Assembly (NCBI GenBank): GCA_037975125.1
Contig: CM075853.1
Location: forward strand, 93,304,773 to 93,368,772
Direction: 5' to 3'
DNA length: 64,000 bases
Source: Latrodectus hesperus
Lineage: Eukaryota; Arthropoda; Arachnida; Araneae; Theridiidae
The notes below the pieces were generated by a model that had not been told where the DNA came from, made no database searches, and saw only the letters and a program-made list of their open reading frames with translations. Numbering within the stretch: the stretch's first letter is position 1; every line of letters starts with the position of its first letter. Below, piece by piece: positions 1 through 12,700 of this stretch. The translations under genes and the position numbers were made by a program.

Positions 1-668
1 ATGCATATTTCAAAATCTTATTATTTTTTAAAATAATTTTTTATGTGAATTTGTTACGATGATTATTTTTTAAGATATATTTTTAAAATCCGATTTTTTT
101 CTAGAGAGATTTTATGAAATTATTAAATTGGTATATATATTACTTAGCATGAAATTATTAATTGTTAATTGGGGGAAAAAAGAGTCAAAATAAAGTCGTT
201 GACAGTAAAAGGCCGTCACATGTTTTGGAAACGTAGCAGTAAAAGGTTACCCGCGGAGATGATCCCTCTAGTGCCGGTTGCATCATTTTTGGCGACTTTA
301 TCACCTGCGCCGGCGAAACGGAAAAGTACCAATAAACTTAATTATTTCTGGATTTTCCTTCTGGCTTGACACTTTTTTTTCAGTTTGTTGTCAAGGGTGT
401 GGGCTCTCCTAGGATTTTAACTTAAAATTTTCTAATTGTCTTTTGCGAAAAATTGCATTTTTCGGCATTTTCTGCCTTTTTTAAACATTGTGGTAATTCT
501 TCCATAAGCGAATGGACCCTATCCTATGTTACATTAAGGTCTTCAGCAGAGTGCCCTCTCCAAGAATTCGGAGGTTTGCAGACGCGTCGATGGGTAGAAA
601 TTGCGTTTTAGCCTTGTAAAACTCGAATGTAATTTTGCAGCCACTTCTGTTTCTGGAAGTGTCCCTAA
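1..668. other. 5' flank of the coiled-coil gene
   Basis: Upstream of the first coding exon. Bases 1-190 are AT-rich. Bases about 190-660 are clearly richer in G+C, with CpG-containing stretches, than the introns that follow, which fits a 5' UTR and promoter-proximal region. I see no convincing TATA box or initiator. A 66-codon open frame lies at 169-369, but it has no recognisable domain and no splice signals, so I do not call it a gene. Confidence 0.35.
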
Positions 669-730
669 ATGACTCCTATTGAAATCCAAGTGGGACCGTT
701 GGCACCGGTTCCAGCTACCAACATGCTAGG
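669..730 (+). CDS. Coiled-coil gene, first coding exon
   Basis: ATG at 669 opens 20 codons (MTPIEIQVGPLAP...), then two bases (GG) before a strong GTAAGT donor at 731. The next exon starts with a single A, completing a Gly codon, so the phases fit. The exon lies in a relatively GC-rich patch. The peptide is Pro-rich and unrelated to the coiled coil, as expected for an N-terminal tail. The start is chosen because it is the only ATG that feeds this donor in the right phase. Confidence 0.55.
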
Positions 731-3700
731 GTAAGTACTCACGAAATTTGCGGAAAAGGGAAAAGTTTTAATTTAATTTGTATAAAGACATATTCTAAAG
801 CGTATCCGAAAGTATCCAAATAAATATCGGCGATATCTATCTTCGAATATCCATGCATATCACAATTACGATACACTATATATTGATAAATATTATGTAT
901 ATTAATATAAGATAATACAAAATAAACGAACTGTAATTTCGGTATAATCTGAAAAATGGACACACTATCGAGCGTGACAAGAAATACGTTTCAATTAAAT
1001 TTGAAAGAATTTAAGTAAAAATGGAACATGCGATAAAGCGTTTCAAAAGGACTCAGTGTTCACATAATCATATAATTTTCAAAATAGAAAGTAAACTAAC
1101 TTTTTGAGATTATAATGCAACCGCAATCGAATATCCAAGCTGATATTTTAAAAGGAAAGAAATTATAAAATAGTCAAATTAAAATCGCTCCAAAGGAATT
1201 ATTTAAGGACTGAAATTTAAGTAAAGAGCGCTCTGTTGACATTAGTTTTATCTATGCCAATAATTTCGGATCAAATACAGTAAATGATACAATTCACCAA
1301 CGGACTACAAGCTTCATTCTTGATAATTTCTAATAACCGGCAAACCAGATTATACTTTTCATTTGATTACCTTTCTTTCTCAAATAACATTTGTCCATTA
1401 TTCTATTAAAAATATTTATTATTTAATTTAATAATATTTAGATAAGCACTTAATAATGTAATATTTCCTCCTTGAAAAAGCTCGAGCTAAAACAATATTT
1501 TTCGATAATAAAAGTGAAGTTTTTGTTCAAAATTATAAATATTCTATATTTATTCTGGACAATGTTGACAAGTAACAGATTATAGTTTCATGAAAAAGTG
1601 GTCGGCACCATTTTATAAAGTTTATAACAATTAAATTGCTGATTTTTGAGTTTTATAGCTTTATATATTTCATACGCTGTAAAAGAATATATGATTACAA
1701 GCTGTAAAAAATTTATGATTACACAAAAAATTTATTCTTGGGTAGGAAGCCAGGTAGGTATACATAGGTTTGTGTAAATAAGCAACTGATTTCAAATTTA
1801 GAAAGGAAAAAAACATTTTATTGATTAATACTTGCAAAAGATATTAATTTCATTAGTTTGTAAAGATACTCTGGTAATTAAATATGCTCACTGGAGTATG
1901 ATGCCAGTTGGGTTATAGAACCTCTTATATGGCAGATTATTCCATAAATGTGTGGTACTCCGACTTATTTTTCTACACCTACTCTAGAGTCTTAATTTCA
2001 AATCATTGCCGGCTTTAATATTGTTGTAAGCAAATTATTGAAAAATTTTAAATCTAGATTAAAAAATTATGAATCACCTAATCATAATTTAAATGTTTCG
2101 AATACAGCCGTTAAGAATCCATAATGGATTTGAATTACAAATTATACTTAAGATCAGTTTCGCAGGCATTTTTATTAAAATTGTTTATTAAAAATAAAAA
2201 GTTTTTTTTATACACATTTGTTAAATGAAACTTTGTAGTGATATAATTAAGGGTAGAAATTAATATAATTTAGGGGGCATTATAGCGGAATATATATTTT
2301 ATGAAATTTTTCTGCATTGCCGCCAAGTGTGACAAAATATTCTTACGACAATTGACTCGCATTTATTTCTAATCAGGAGCACCTCCCAAAAAATTCTTCA
2401 AATTATGACCTTTATTTGATATTCGTACCGACGTCAAAACGCTTTCGTCACCACCAATTTTGCATCACATATTTGGATATAAAGCGCTGTTGGTTAATTT
2501 AGTTTGAAAGAAAAATTCATTTTCTCACAGTCAAAAATACAAGTAAAATTGTAATTTTTGAAATCTGACCCAAAGAAGAATTTTTATATTAATCTACATG
2601 AACATTGCTTAGTTATTTTTATGCCTGTTATTTCGAAATTTCGAGGTTGGTCACATGCACTAAAATATTACAAACATTTCATGATTAGGAATAAAAAAAA
2701 TGTAGGATTTTTTCCTATTTCGAATTATTAGTTTTCCCAAAGTTTTTTGAGAAAATCATTTGTGGCATTCTAATTGTATACTAATTCTCGGTACTTTTTT
2801 CAGATTATCATCACAGACGAAACAGCCATGTGACAAGAAAATTTTAGTCGATTTAACCAAAATAGAATATGAAAAAAATGCTAATAAACGTAATAAACAG
2901 ATGAAAACAATATGGAGAAAAGAAATTAATCAAGACTATGATTTATTTTTAGCCTCTTTGGTAAGGAATAGTTGTAATTCATTCATTTAATCAAGTTTAA
3001 CATTCAGTAATATTACAAATTACCCATTACAATAAGCTAAGAGTTTCATCATTTCTCTATGCAATCCCAATAATTTAATAATGGATTATTACATTTAAAT
3101 ACACATGTATATAACTCAAAACATAAATTATATATAAAATTATGTTCCATATAATATTAAGTTATATAAAGTTTTTTCCACAATTTTTTTCTACACTTCT
3201 TCTTTTTAAATATTGAATTTTATACTAATAGTAGCTAAAATTGATTTTGTTTAATTTTCACGTTTTTCATATTCTAAACAGTGGAGCCGAATTCGCCGCC
3301 ATCGATTGGCGCCAAGATTATCGCCATTTATTTTCATGAAGCACGTAAATTTTAACAGCGCAACTAATATTGCCATTATACTCAAACTACGAGCGCGCAG
3401 TTAAGAAATATGAAAATCTAAAAAAATCAAATGTGAATATGCTAAAGATAACTATTCGTTTGACTGCCGATGCGAATATTATTTGACGATTTATCTCGCC
3501 GGAAATCTTGATTCCACCATTTTAATAAAAGCTGCTATGAATATAAACTAGATTCTAAATTTTTTTTGTGAGTAAGAATCTTGGAAATTGCTATTATATA
3601 GGATAAATGTTCAGAAGTATAAAGAGTTTCATCACAAAAAAAAAAAAAAAACGTTATCTCAAACTGTCAAATTAATTGAAAGCCTTTTATGGATGATTCG

Positions 3701-6700
3701 TGAATTTTGCATGCAAAATTCTGAAAATTTAAAGCGATCATTTTTAAAAGGAAAAATTAAATATCTTCTTTAAATGTAACAAATGCTTACATTTTTCTTG
3801 AATGGGAGGTTTTTCGCATATTTCGAGAAATTTTTTCATGTTATTGAGAGTAATTTGAATCTATTTTGAATTCCTTTATTGTTGGATATCATCTTCATTA
3901 TCTACAGTGAAGAAGATCAGAAGTATTTAGATACTGCTCGGAGGATAATCTATCTGTGGAAATCAATTGGCAGGCAATTGCATATCTGATGTGTCTTACT
4001 TTTTATAAATAATGAGCCATATTCGCGGAATCACAAGATAGGAAACATTGAAAACTCCGAAACTCCTATCCCGACAAATATGCATTCAGAAAACAAGCAT
4101 GGAACATTCTTTTCTAGTTATTTAACAGAAACTGAACCTTTCTCTTCGATGAACACAAACTTCTCTCATGGCCATGTTGAGTCCAAAATTGGGGATCTTA
4201 AGAAATATCTAAGATACTGAGATACTTTTTTGAGAATGAAAAGGTTTTTGTAAAATAAATAAGTCATATAGTTAACTAAATTCACGAATTTTTTGTGGGT
4301 CCACGTGACAAATTAAATGAAATTCCTTACATCAGTATTTCGATAAAATAATATTTATATAAATATTTTAGATAAATAATATTTATCCAAAATACTGGTG
4401 CTATAGTGAATAAATATATCTCAAGAGTCATCGCATCTGAAAGCATCACTACTGTTTTAAACTTCTGGAAAGTTCTTCGATGAAGCGAATTAATGAATGT
4501 GACTAAAAGCATTTTGCAATAAAAGGAAGAGACTTAACATTTTATTAACTCAAATTATAAATTTCAAAAATATAAATAATAAAATGATTTTTTTTCTTTA
4601 AACTTGATTACGAAAACTTCAAGAACTCGCTGAGTTATTAGTGTGGATAAAATTTCAGGTATAAAAATTTGCGTTTTAGTAGCCTGATGTGGAAAGGTAT
4701 CCATCTATTGTTTGGAAAGTATTTGGTACGATACTTAACCCAAACGATAATCGTCGTGTTACGAGGGCCTGTGTGTGATAATATTCTTAGGTTTTAATGT
4801 CTCTCCAATGACGTGGCGTGGCCTGTGGAACGGGATGCCATCTCAAGTATCGACCTTATCACTTTCAAAGAAACGAGGCAGTTGGGTGTGCTTAACCGGC
4901 AGAAATAGTTGGAATCATAAGGAAGTCTAACATACCCTGTGAAAGCCCTTGGTTAGAGTTAAAATGTATGATCTCTCTAACATACATAAACTATATAGAT
5001 ATCTGTCCATATTTTTATATTTTTTGTTACTGTAGGTATATTATTATGCAGTACTAATGGTATCGAGAATGGCTATTCCCATCACAATACCAATTATGAA
5101 ATGCTATATCTATGCAACACCAAGATGCTATAAGTTGATGCAAAATGTATAAGAAGTATTATGTGAAAAGGAACATACACACTGTACATAGGGCAGCAGT
5201 GGACTGGTTTGTTAGAGTGTCATTCTCATTATCGGAAGGTAGTGAGTTCGAATCCAGGCTTTAATGAAGATTCATCGTGTTTGCTAAAGGCGGCTGGGGC
5301 ACGTTAAAATTGTTCGCCCTCCAAGTGAAATGATACCTCTGGGGTGTTAGACCAGGATTGGTTGTCTTTTGCTTAGTTCCTGTTTCAAAATCACAAAGAA
5401 CCCATCCGGCTACTTCTATCTAACTGGTAGATCCAACTCAGGGCTACAGGTACAGGGAGGAATGCTGGTGCAACAACAACATCACTGTACATCTAAAGTT
5501 ATTCATTTAAAAATTGAAAGAACTTTTGTTATAATACAGGGATAATACAAAATAATCTACGTAGTAAATACTTAACAAACATAAAATTTCATACATAAAG
5601 ATGCATTGTGTTAATAAATTTAAATTCGTAATTATTTGTGGGAAATAAACAAATTGTAGCAAGCGATTAAAATAAGCCACCTGAAGCCAGTTGTAATTGT
5701 TTTTAATACTTATAGCCATGAAGTATATTTATTAATAGTGAAACGAAAAGGGAAACCTGGAAAATTCCAAAGTACCTCACTTCTGATTTATTGTGCCCTA
5801 GCAGTAAGTTAACTAACCAAGAACATCCCAATACCGATCTCAGGCATTGTTGTACAGGCATGGATGTTGGGCTTCTTCCTTCTGCATTGTAGGAGTTGGT
5901 ACTTGAGCTGGCACTCTACTCTTCACATCTTGCCTTCGGTTCAACAGTTCGTGGGTTCAAATCCCACCTTGGGTATGGATGTTTGTAGTGGTTCGGAATC
6001 CACTCTAAACCGTAGGTCCCGGTCTAATTAGCCCTCGTGTGCAAAAAATTACCGTTGAGCTACAAACAAACAAACAAACTACTCTTCACATCTACACCAC
6101 ACCATTGGAAGGATTTTGGATGTAGGAGATTAACGTAGACACTTCCCCAATCCATGAAGCTCCAACAACCCAGTAGAGAAGAATGTTGTCACCTTCCCAA
6201 TCATGGCAAGCAATGCTTTACTTTGCCATTTTTACGATTACGTTTTGCCTTATTTTAAAATACTTTTCGAATTGAAATCCTATATTTATTTTAATCGCTG
6301 AGAAAGTAAATAAAATTAAGTTGTTAGCATGTCTTAAATATTATTTATTTATTTTATCTATTATGTATTTGTAAACATAAAATGTATAAATTACAAAAGA
6401 TATGTAAGATGTATAAATTACATAAAGATTTTCTCCGCAATTTTCATTAGCGAGCCAATGAAGATTTCACTGGCTTAATGGAGATGAAGAATAACATCGT
6501 CAGAGAGCTGCACCAGCAGCAGATTTTGAATGTAGAACTCAGGAAAGACATTAGGGGCTTGGAACGCGAACTCTACATCTTGCGCAAACAGGATGCGCAC
6601 AAATCTTGCGTCATTGATAGCCTGCACGTAAGTTGCAACTTCATGAAAAATTTGCGACTTCAATTAAAATTGTTAATCCATCCAACTGAGTTTTTACATT

Positions 6701-9700
6701 ACATTACATAAAGCAACATTAGGGATACAAATCAAATTTAACCCTTTTTGTTGATTGGAAATTCCAATTAATTGCTATGATCTTAAGAAAATGGGTGGTA
6801 AATATTTACTAGCAATATCTTTTATTAGAAAATAAACTGCTTCACTTTTCTTAATCATTAAATTGATCTGGATTATGAAGCTCACTTAAAGAAAAGAAAC
6901 TGCAGAATGACTTGCGATTTAGTAGCTGAATGATTAATCCTACATTCATTAGTTCATTTAAATGATTTTTATCTTGATTTGGTCTTTGGTATCCTCTTTA
7001 AGACACAAGTCTCTACTGAATGAATCGTTATGCGCAAAAAAGTAGTCTCCATAAAGGAAAAAAAATTACATTAAAATATACTGCGATTATTGCATTTATT
7101 TATATCTTAAACCTATTAAACATAATACTGAAATAGTTAATTGATCAGTACGCTGAGTTTCAATTCAATGATTTGCAAGTTCGACTCTCACCAGAACCAA
7201 GATTGTTGCCACAATTCGCTACATATTTTTAACAATATATCTCGCTCAAATCGGCTCTCGTGTGCAAAGTATTAATAAAGCGTCTAAGTCTTATTTATCC
7301 CAAGGGCTCAATGAAATTTGATGAGACATAATTTGACGCTTTTATAAAGTTTCCTCATAATGATTTTTATAGACATTCTGTTAAATATTGATATGTGAAA
7401 ATATTTTTACACATATATTTTGATAATCAATACCTGAAAGTTGTCCAAAACACTTCTTTTAAAACCTCTCCATTCTTGATGTAAAAATGAATTTTGAATG
7501 AGGTTATAATGTTTAAGTCGCACTTATAACTTCAGCAGAATTTCTAAAATCGTAATGCTTTTTAAATCAAATATTTTCCATCTGTTTTAGACATTAATAC
7601 AAACATAATTAATTCCATGTATTACAGCGTGGAGCAACACATACAGTGTATTAAAAAAATCGTATCTCAGAAAATATTACACTTTTATTCAGATACGAAC
7701 AAAAGTTGGAAACTTAATATTTTGAATTATTTTTACGTCAAAGATTTCCCTATTATAACGCCTTATATTTATTAATACATTTTCGTGAAAAAATATCTGT
7801 TTAGAAAAATAAGTAATTTGAATTTGTTTTAGTGCTAAAACAATTAATTTAATTATAGCTATATTTAATTCTTAACTGTGTATATATACAATATTTTTAA
7901 AATTAAAAAAAATTTCTAAACTATGAAATTGGGCACCATATGATTGATTACTAAAATCTACTACAAGGCTTGGTTTTTAACATATACGATACATTGTGTT
8001 CTAGAAGTGAATTTTATGTTTAATGAATGGTGCATATATATATAAATATTGTCATAAGAAAGGACAAAAAACGTACATCCTTCTTATTTGATATGCATGC
8101 AAAATGCAGGAACACAGCATTCATGTCCCAATATCCGACAATGGCTTGATTTGAACATAGAACCATCTATTTCAACTACCTCATTTACAAATGCGTTGTT
8201 CTACAACTACGAAAATATATTCTGTGTTTATTAGTTGATTGCCCATTGGATTTTTTATAAATATTGTGACTAAAAATTACTTATTTAATCTTTTCATGTT
8301 TTATTTTCCTTAAAATATTTAATTCTCCAATAAGCTTCATTCTCTCTGTCCTTCTTTTAGATATTTTTCAAGAGATTTGAAAATTTCGAGATTGGTGAGA
8401 CACAAAAAAATAAATAAATAAATAAATAAATTTGTTTCATTTTTGTCTGTTAAGCTTTCCATTCAATATGAAATAAGAGTAGTTTTAACATCACTTTGTA
8501 GAGAATCATTTGCTATTAACAATATTCGGAAATATCTATTAATATCTCTTAAAAGATTTTCCCCAGATTTTCGTCGAAGTGATGTCACTCTTGAATTTAT
8601 GCCGTTAAACATCATTTAACTCTAATACAATTTCGTAACATTTTTCCTATAGGACGTCGATCACAGAATAAAAATAGCCAAAGCTTTCAATGCAGAAACA
8701 CAGCACTGTTTAGCTTTAGAAAGGAACGAAAGGATTGTCAACGAAGAAATAATAGCTTCCTTGAGGAACGAAATCACTTTGTTGAAAAGCAAAACGGAAG
8801 CCGATTTCCATCTCATAGAAACTTTGAAAGTAAGTAGTTTTGATTTTTTTCCCAGCTGATTGTTGTTTTTACTATGTGCTATTGTTACTACAATGCTTTG
8901 AAGAATCCGAAGAGCAAGTAAAATAATATCAAAAACCATTGCGCGACAAAGATAAGATAAAGAATACACGCGTAACAAAATGGAATGCAGAAGAAGAATA
9001 CGCAGTAAAGTGCATAAGAGCTTTAATTCTATTGAACGATAGGAAGAACATGGAAATATGCTTGACTGCAACAACTCGGTTACGTTTAATGGAAAAAAAA
9101 TATTGTTTCCAAACGATTGAAGATACTTTATTATTAGAATTCTCCTAGATAACTCTCCTTTATAACGTGTAGAATCTACACGTTAAAAATGAGAGAATTC
9201 TGATAATAAAGTACCTTCAGTGGTCTGTATATGGTCTACACTGCAGACTACATATACAAATGAATAATATATCGTTATTCTATTGTTCTGAAGGTCAAGA
9301 CTAATGACCAAATGAGTAGCACTGTGTAAATAAATAATATTTAAATAACAAATAATATTTATTTATTAAATAATTTATATAAATAAATAGTAAATAATAT
9401 AAGTTTTTCAACAAGCCTCTTATTATATTACAGGAATCAATTTAAATTCCATCAAAACCCATAAATAGTTTAATTTATGGGTTTTGATGGAATGTAAATT
9501 GATTCCTATAATATAATAAGAGAGGCTTGTTGAAAAACTTAACGATTAACTTAACGAAACTTAACGAAAAACTTAACAGAGCTGCAGACAACATATCTGA
9601 TTCTAAAACAGACGTTCTGTGTTTATCTAAAAGAAAGAAGTACTAATTACTAGCATGGCTTTAGATACCAAGACGAATTTATAAAGCGTGTCATCGGGCA

Positions 9701-12700
9701 CAGGTCAGGGATGTGCTTCCATTTGGTGTCTCAGAGTACATTTCACTTAGTATAAAGGATACATCTTTAGTCATTCGTGATCTATAAGACACTTGGATGG
9801 ATATATTACAAAAATTCTTTAGCCTTAGTGAGTATGTGATAACTGGCGAGCATATGATTTCTTTCAAAAGAAACTGCCCTTTTTGATAGAACAAATCTGA
9901 AAAACTCTCAAAATATGATATTAAATCTTAGGTTCTAGGTGATATTCAGATTCAAATTTATTTAGAATACTAATGGAGCCGCGGTTGTTTGGTAAGTTAG
10001 GGCATTCAATCTCATTATTGGAAAGTAGTGTGAGTTCGAATCCCGATCTAAACGAAGATCCGTCGTGTTCCCCAAAGGCGGCTAAAGCATGTAAAGTATA
10101 TCGTGGTCGCAATGTCTTCTAAGTGAAATAATGCTTCATGGGGTGGCGTGCCAAGTCTGGAGATCTCCTTGGTCCTTGCTTCTAAAATACGAATCCAGTG
10201 GAGAAATGAGCATAATTGGCGCCCGGTTACGATACCTTTTTGGCACCCCTTAAAAAAATAGTAATGCAATATAAATATGAAAATAAAAATGTATTAAGTA
10301 ATAATAGATATATAATAATATAACGATATATAATATATTATAATAAATAGAGTATAACTGTAATAAGAATATTGTACCTACTATAAAATAATCGAAAATA
10401 TATTAATTTAAAGTCTCAAGCTAAGCTTTAAATTTAAACAAAATACAATTCTAATTTAAAATAAAACACTTATATTGAATTCACAAAAGTGTCTTTAGAA
10501 TAATCGGACTGATTTAGAATTAATTATAAAAAGATATTTTTGATTTTATACACTAATACAATTATTTTAAAAACATAAACTTTTTTAAACATGAAATAAT
10601 TCGTTACGTATCGTCGATATAAGCTGATGTAATTATTTGCAATTTAATATACTACACTATTCACCTTTTTCTTGCCTTTGCTGAAGCGAATTGATTTATT
10701 ACTTTATCCAAGTTGATCATTTCAAAATTTTTTCTTTTTCTATACTTAAGATTGTTAAATCACTTAGACGGTTTTGACTCATGGTGGATCATAAATAAAT
10801 CAAAATTAATTTTATTTTGCTGAATAAACGTTCACAGCTTGCATTTGGTGCAGAAATAGTTAAAGTATTTGAATGGAAACCTCTTCTCTAAGTTCTAATG
10901 GAATTTTAGGCATAATTTCTTTTCTACTGCTGAGTAACATCTTTCAATCCCACATTTATAGACTTCTATTCCATGGAAATCTGTAAGACAAAATTCAGCC
11001 AATCTTTTACAATTGTTAAGCACGCTGATTTAGTGCTCCCAAGGCACATGTCTGAGGTTTGATTCTCAGGATAGGTCAACTCAACCTTTCAGTGGGTCGA
11101 TTTATTGAGTACCAATCATTCTTGAGAACTAAACACCGGGGATTTCGCCCTGGGCTGATCACCTAATTGGGATCCCAGGCATCACCCTCTATAGAAGAAA
11201 GTACTTCCCCAGGGCCCTCGATTAGGAAAACAGATATGGGCACTGTGTAGGCCTTGATCCGGATATTACACTTTTGAAGTCGGGATATTTATTTTTCAAT
11301 TAATTTTTATAACTTTTAAGAAAATTGATTTTAATGATTTAACATTTCCATAACAATGTCTTAAAAAAGTTTTAATGTATTTTTTCTAGCTTGTTAATCA
11401 ATTGAAGCAATCAAATATTTTCATTCCCTATTAATTGTGCCTTATCTTATCCACGAAAGACTCTACTAATTGTTGATCACTAGGTGTTGAAAGTATGATA
11501 TAACTTATCTAAACAAATTTTCAAAAATTCTATAATATTACTAACTTTACAAAATAGCTAAAACAATACAGCTATTTATTGCAAAATAATAATTGGGTAA
11601 GACTTTACACCCCTAATTTAGGATCGACCCACCTGATTTTTCACAGTGATATCTTTTTAAACATTTCCTTTACCACATATTAAACTGAAAATTTTATTTT
11701 TATTTTTCAAAAAAATTCCAGTGAAAAACAACTTTAACTTTATGGAAAATTTCGCATTTAAAAAGCTTTTTAAATTATATCATTCAGACCATTAATGTAA
11801 ACCAAACTTATTTTTACTGTAAGAATTGAAATCACAAAAAGTAATATTGATAATTTATAATATTTTATTTTTATACCATAAAACCAATTTTTCTGATTCC
11901 AAAATTAGAAGACCTTTGTTAATAAGTCTTTATCTGATTTTATTTTAGATAATTAAATAATGCCACAGCACAATCAATGCAAATTTCAGATAAGCAAAGG
12001 AACGCTAATACAGACAACAAAAATATTTTGTGAATTTCTTAAATCAAAACACACATAAATTCAAGTAAAATTATGTATATTTTATATAATCAGAAATTTT
12101 CAGCCAAACAATATATATTATATTATTATAAAAATATTTTTTTTCTCAAAACAGATGCACTCTATATTGTTCTTTCAAGTTTTTCATTGATTCAAATTAT
12201 TATCAAGAATTACAAGTGCTGAGATAAAAAATATATATTAACTGTTATATATCGCATAATTTTATTTAAAGCAATTTTCTGAATCAGTTATCACAGAAGT
12301 GAAAATTTTCTTTGTATTTTTAGGGGATTAAATAAAACTGTTTTTTTAAAATATTGCAAAATATTTTATTATTAAAATAAGGGTTCATGTTTATCAAAAT
12401 CAAAATTTATTTCTATTAAGAATAATTTTGGAAGTGCTGTTCATGCAATGTCATAAAGTTTTTTCGTTCAATAAATTTATATCGTTTCAAGACGATCTTA
12501 AAATTTTACAATGTAGAATGAGAAATATGTACGATTTCTTTATAAATTTCATGAACGAATTTTTCAATGTAAGAGGTTTTTTTTTATATATAAATTGAAC
12601 TAATTAAGAAATATATTCTGTATATTTAAGCATACAAAAAAGAAGAAAAAACATTTAAGAAAGAGAAAAAAATAGATTTTTAAATTCTACCATTTGAAAA

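Noticed and set aside
169..369. 66-codon frame in the GC-richer 5' flank
   Set aside because: No domain and no splice or poly(A) context; more likely 5' UTR or promoter sequence.
3588..3773. 61-codon open frame with an internal Lys run
   Set aside because: The Lys run is a 15-A tract and no good donor follows; not credible as an exon.
8661..9074. 137-codon open frame on the minus strand
   Set aside because: It is antisense to exon 4 of the coiled-coil gene, has no domain, and the plus-strand exon has proper splice signals and phase.
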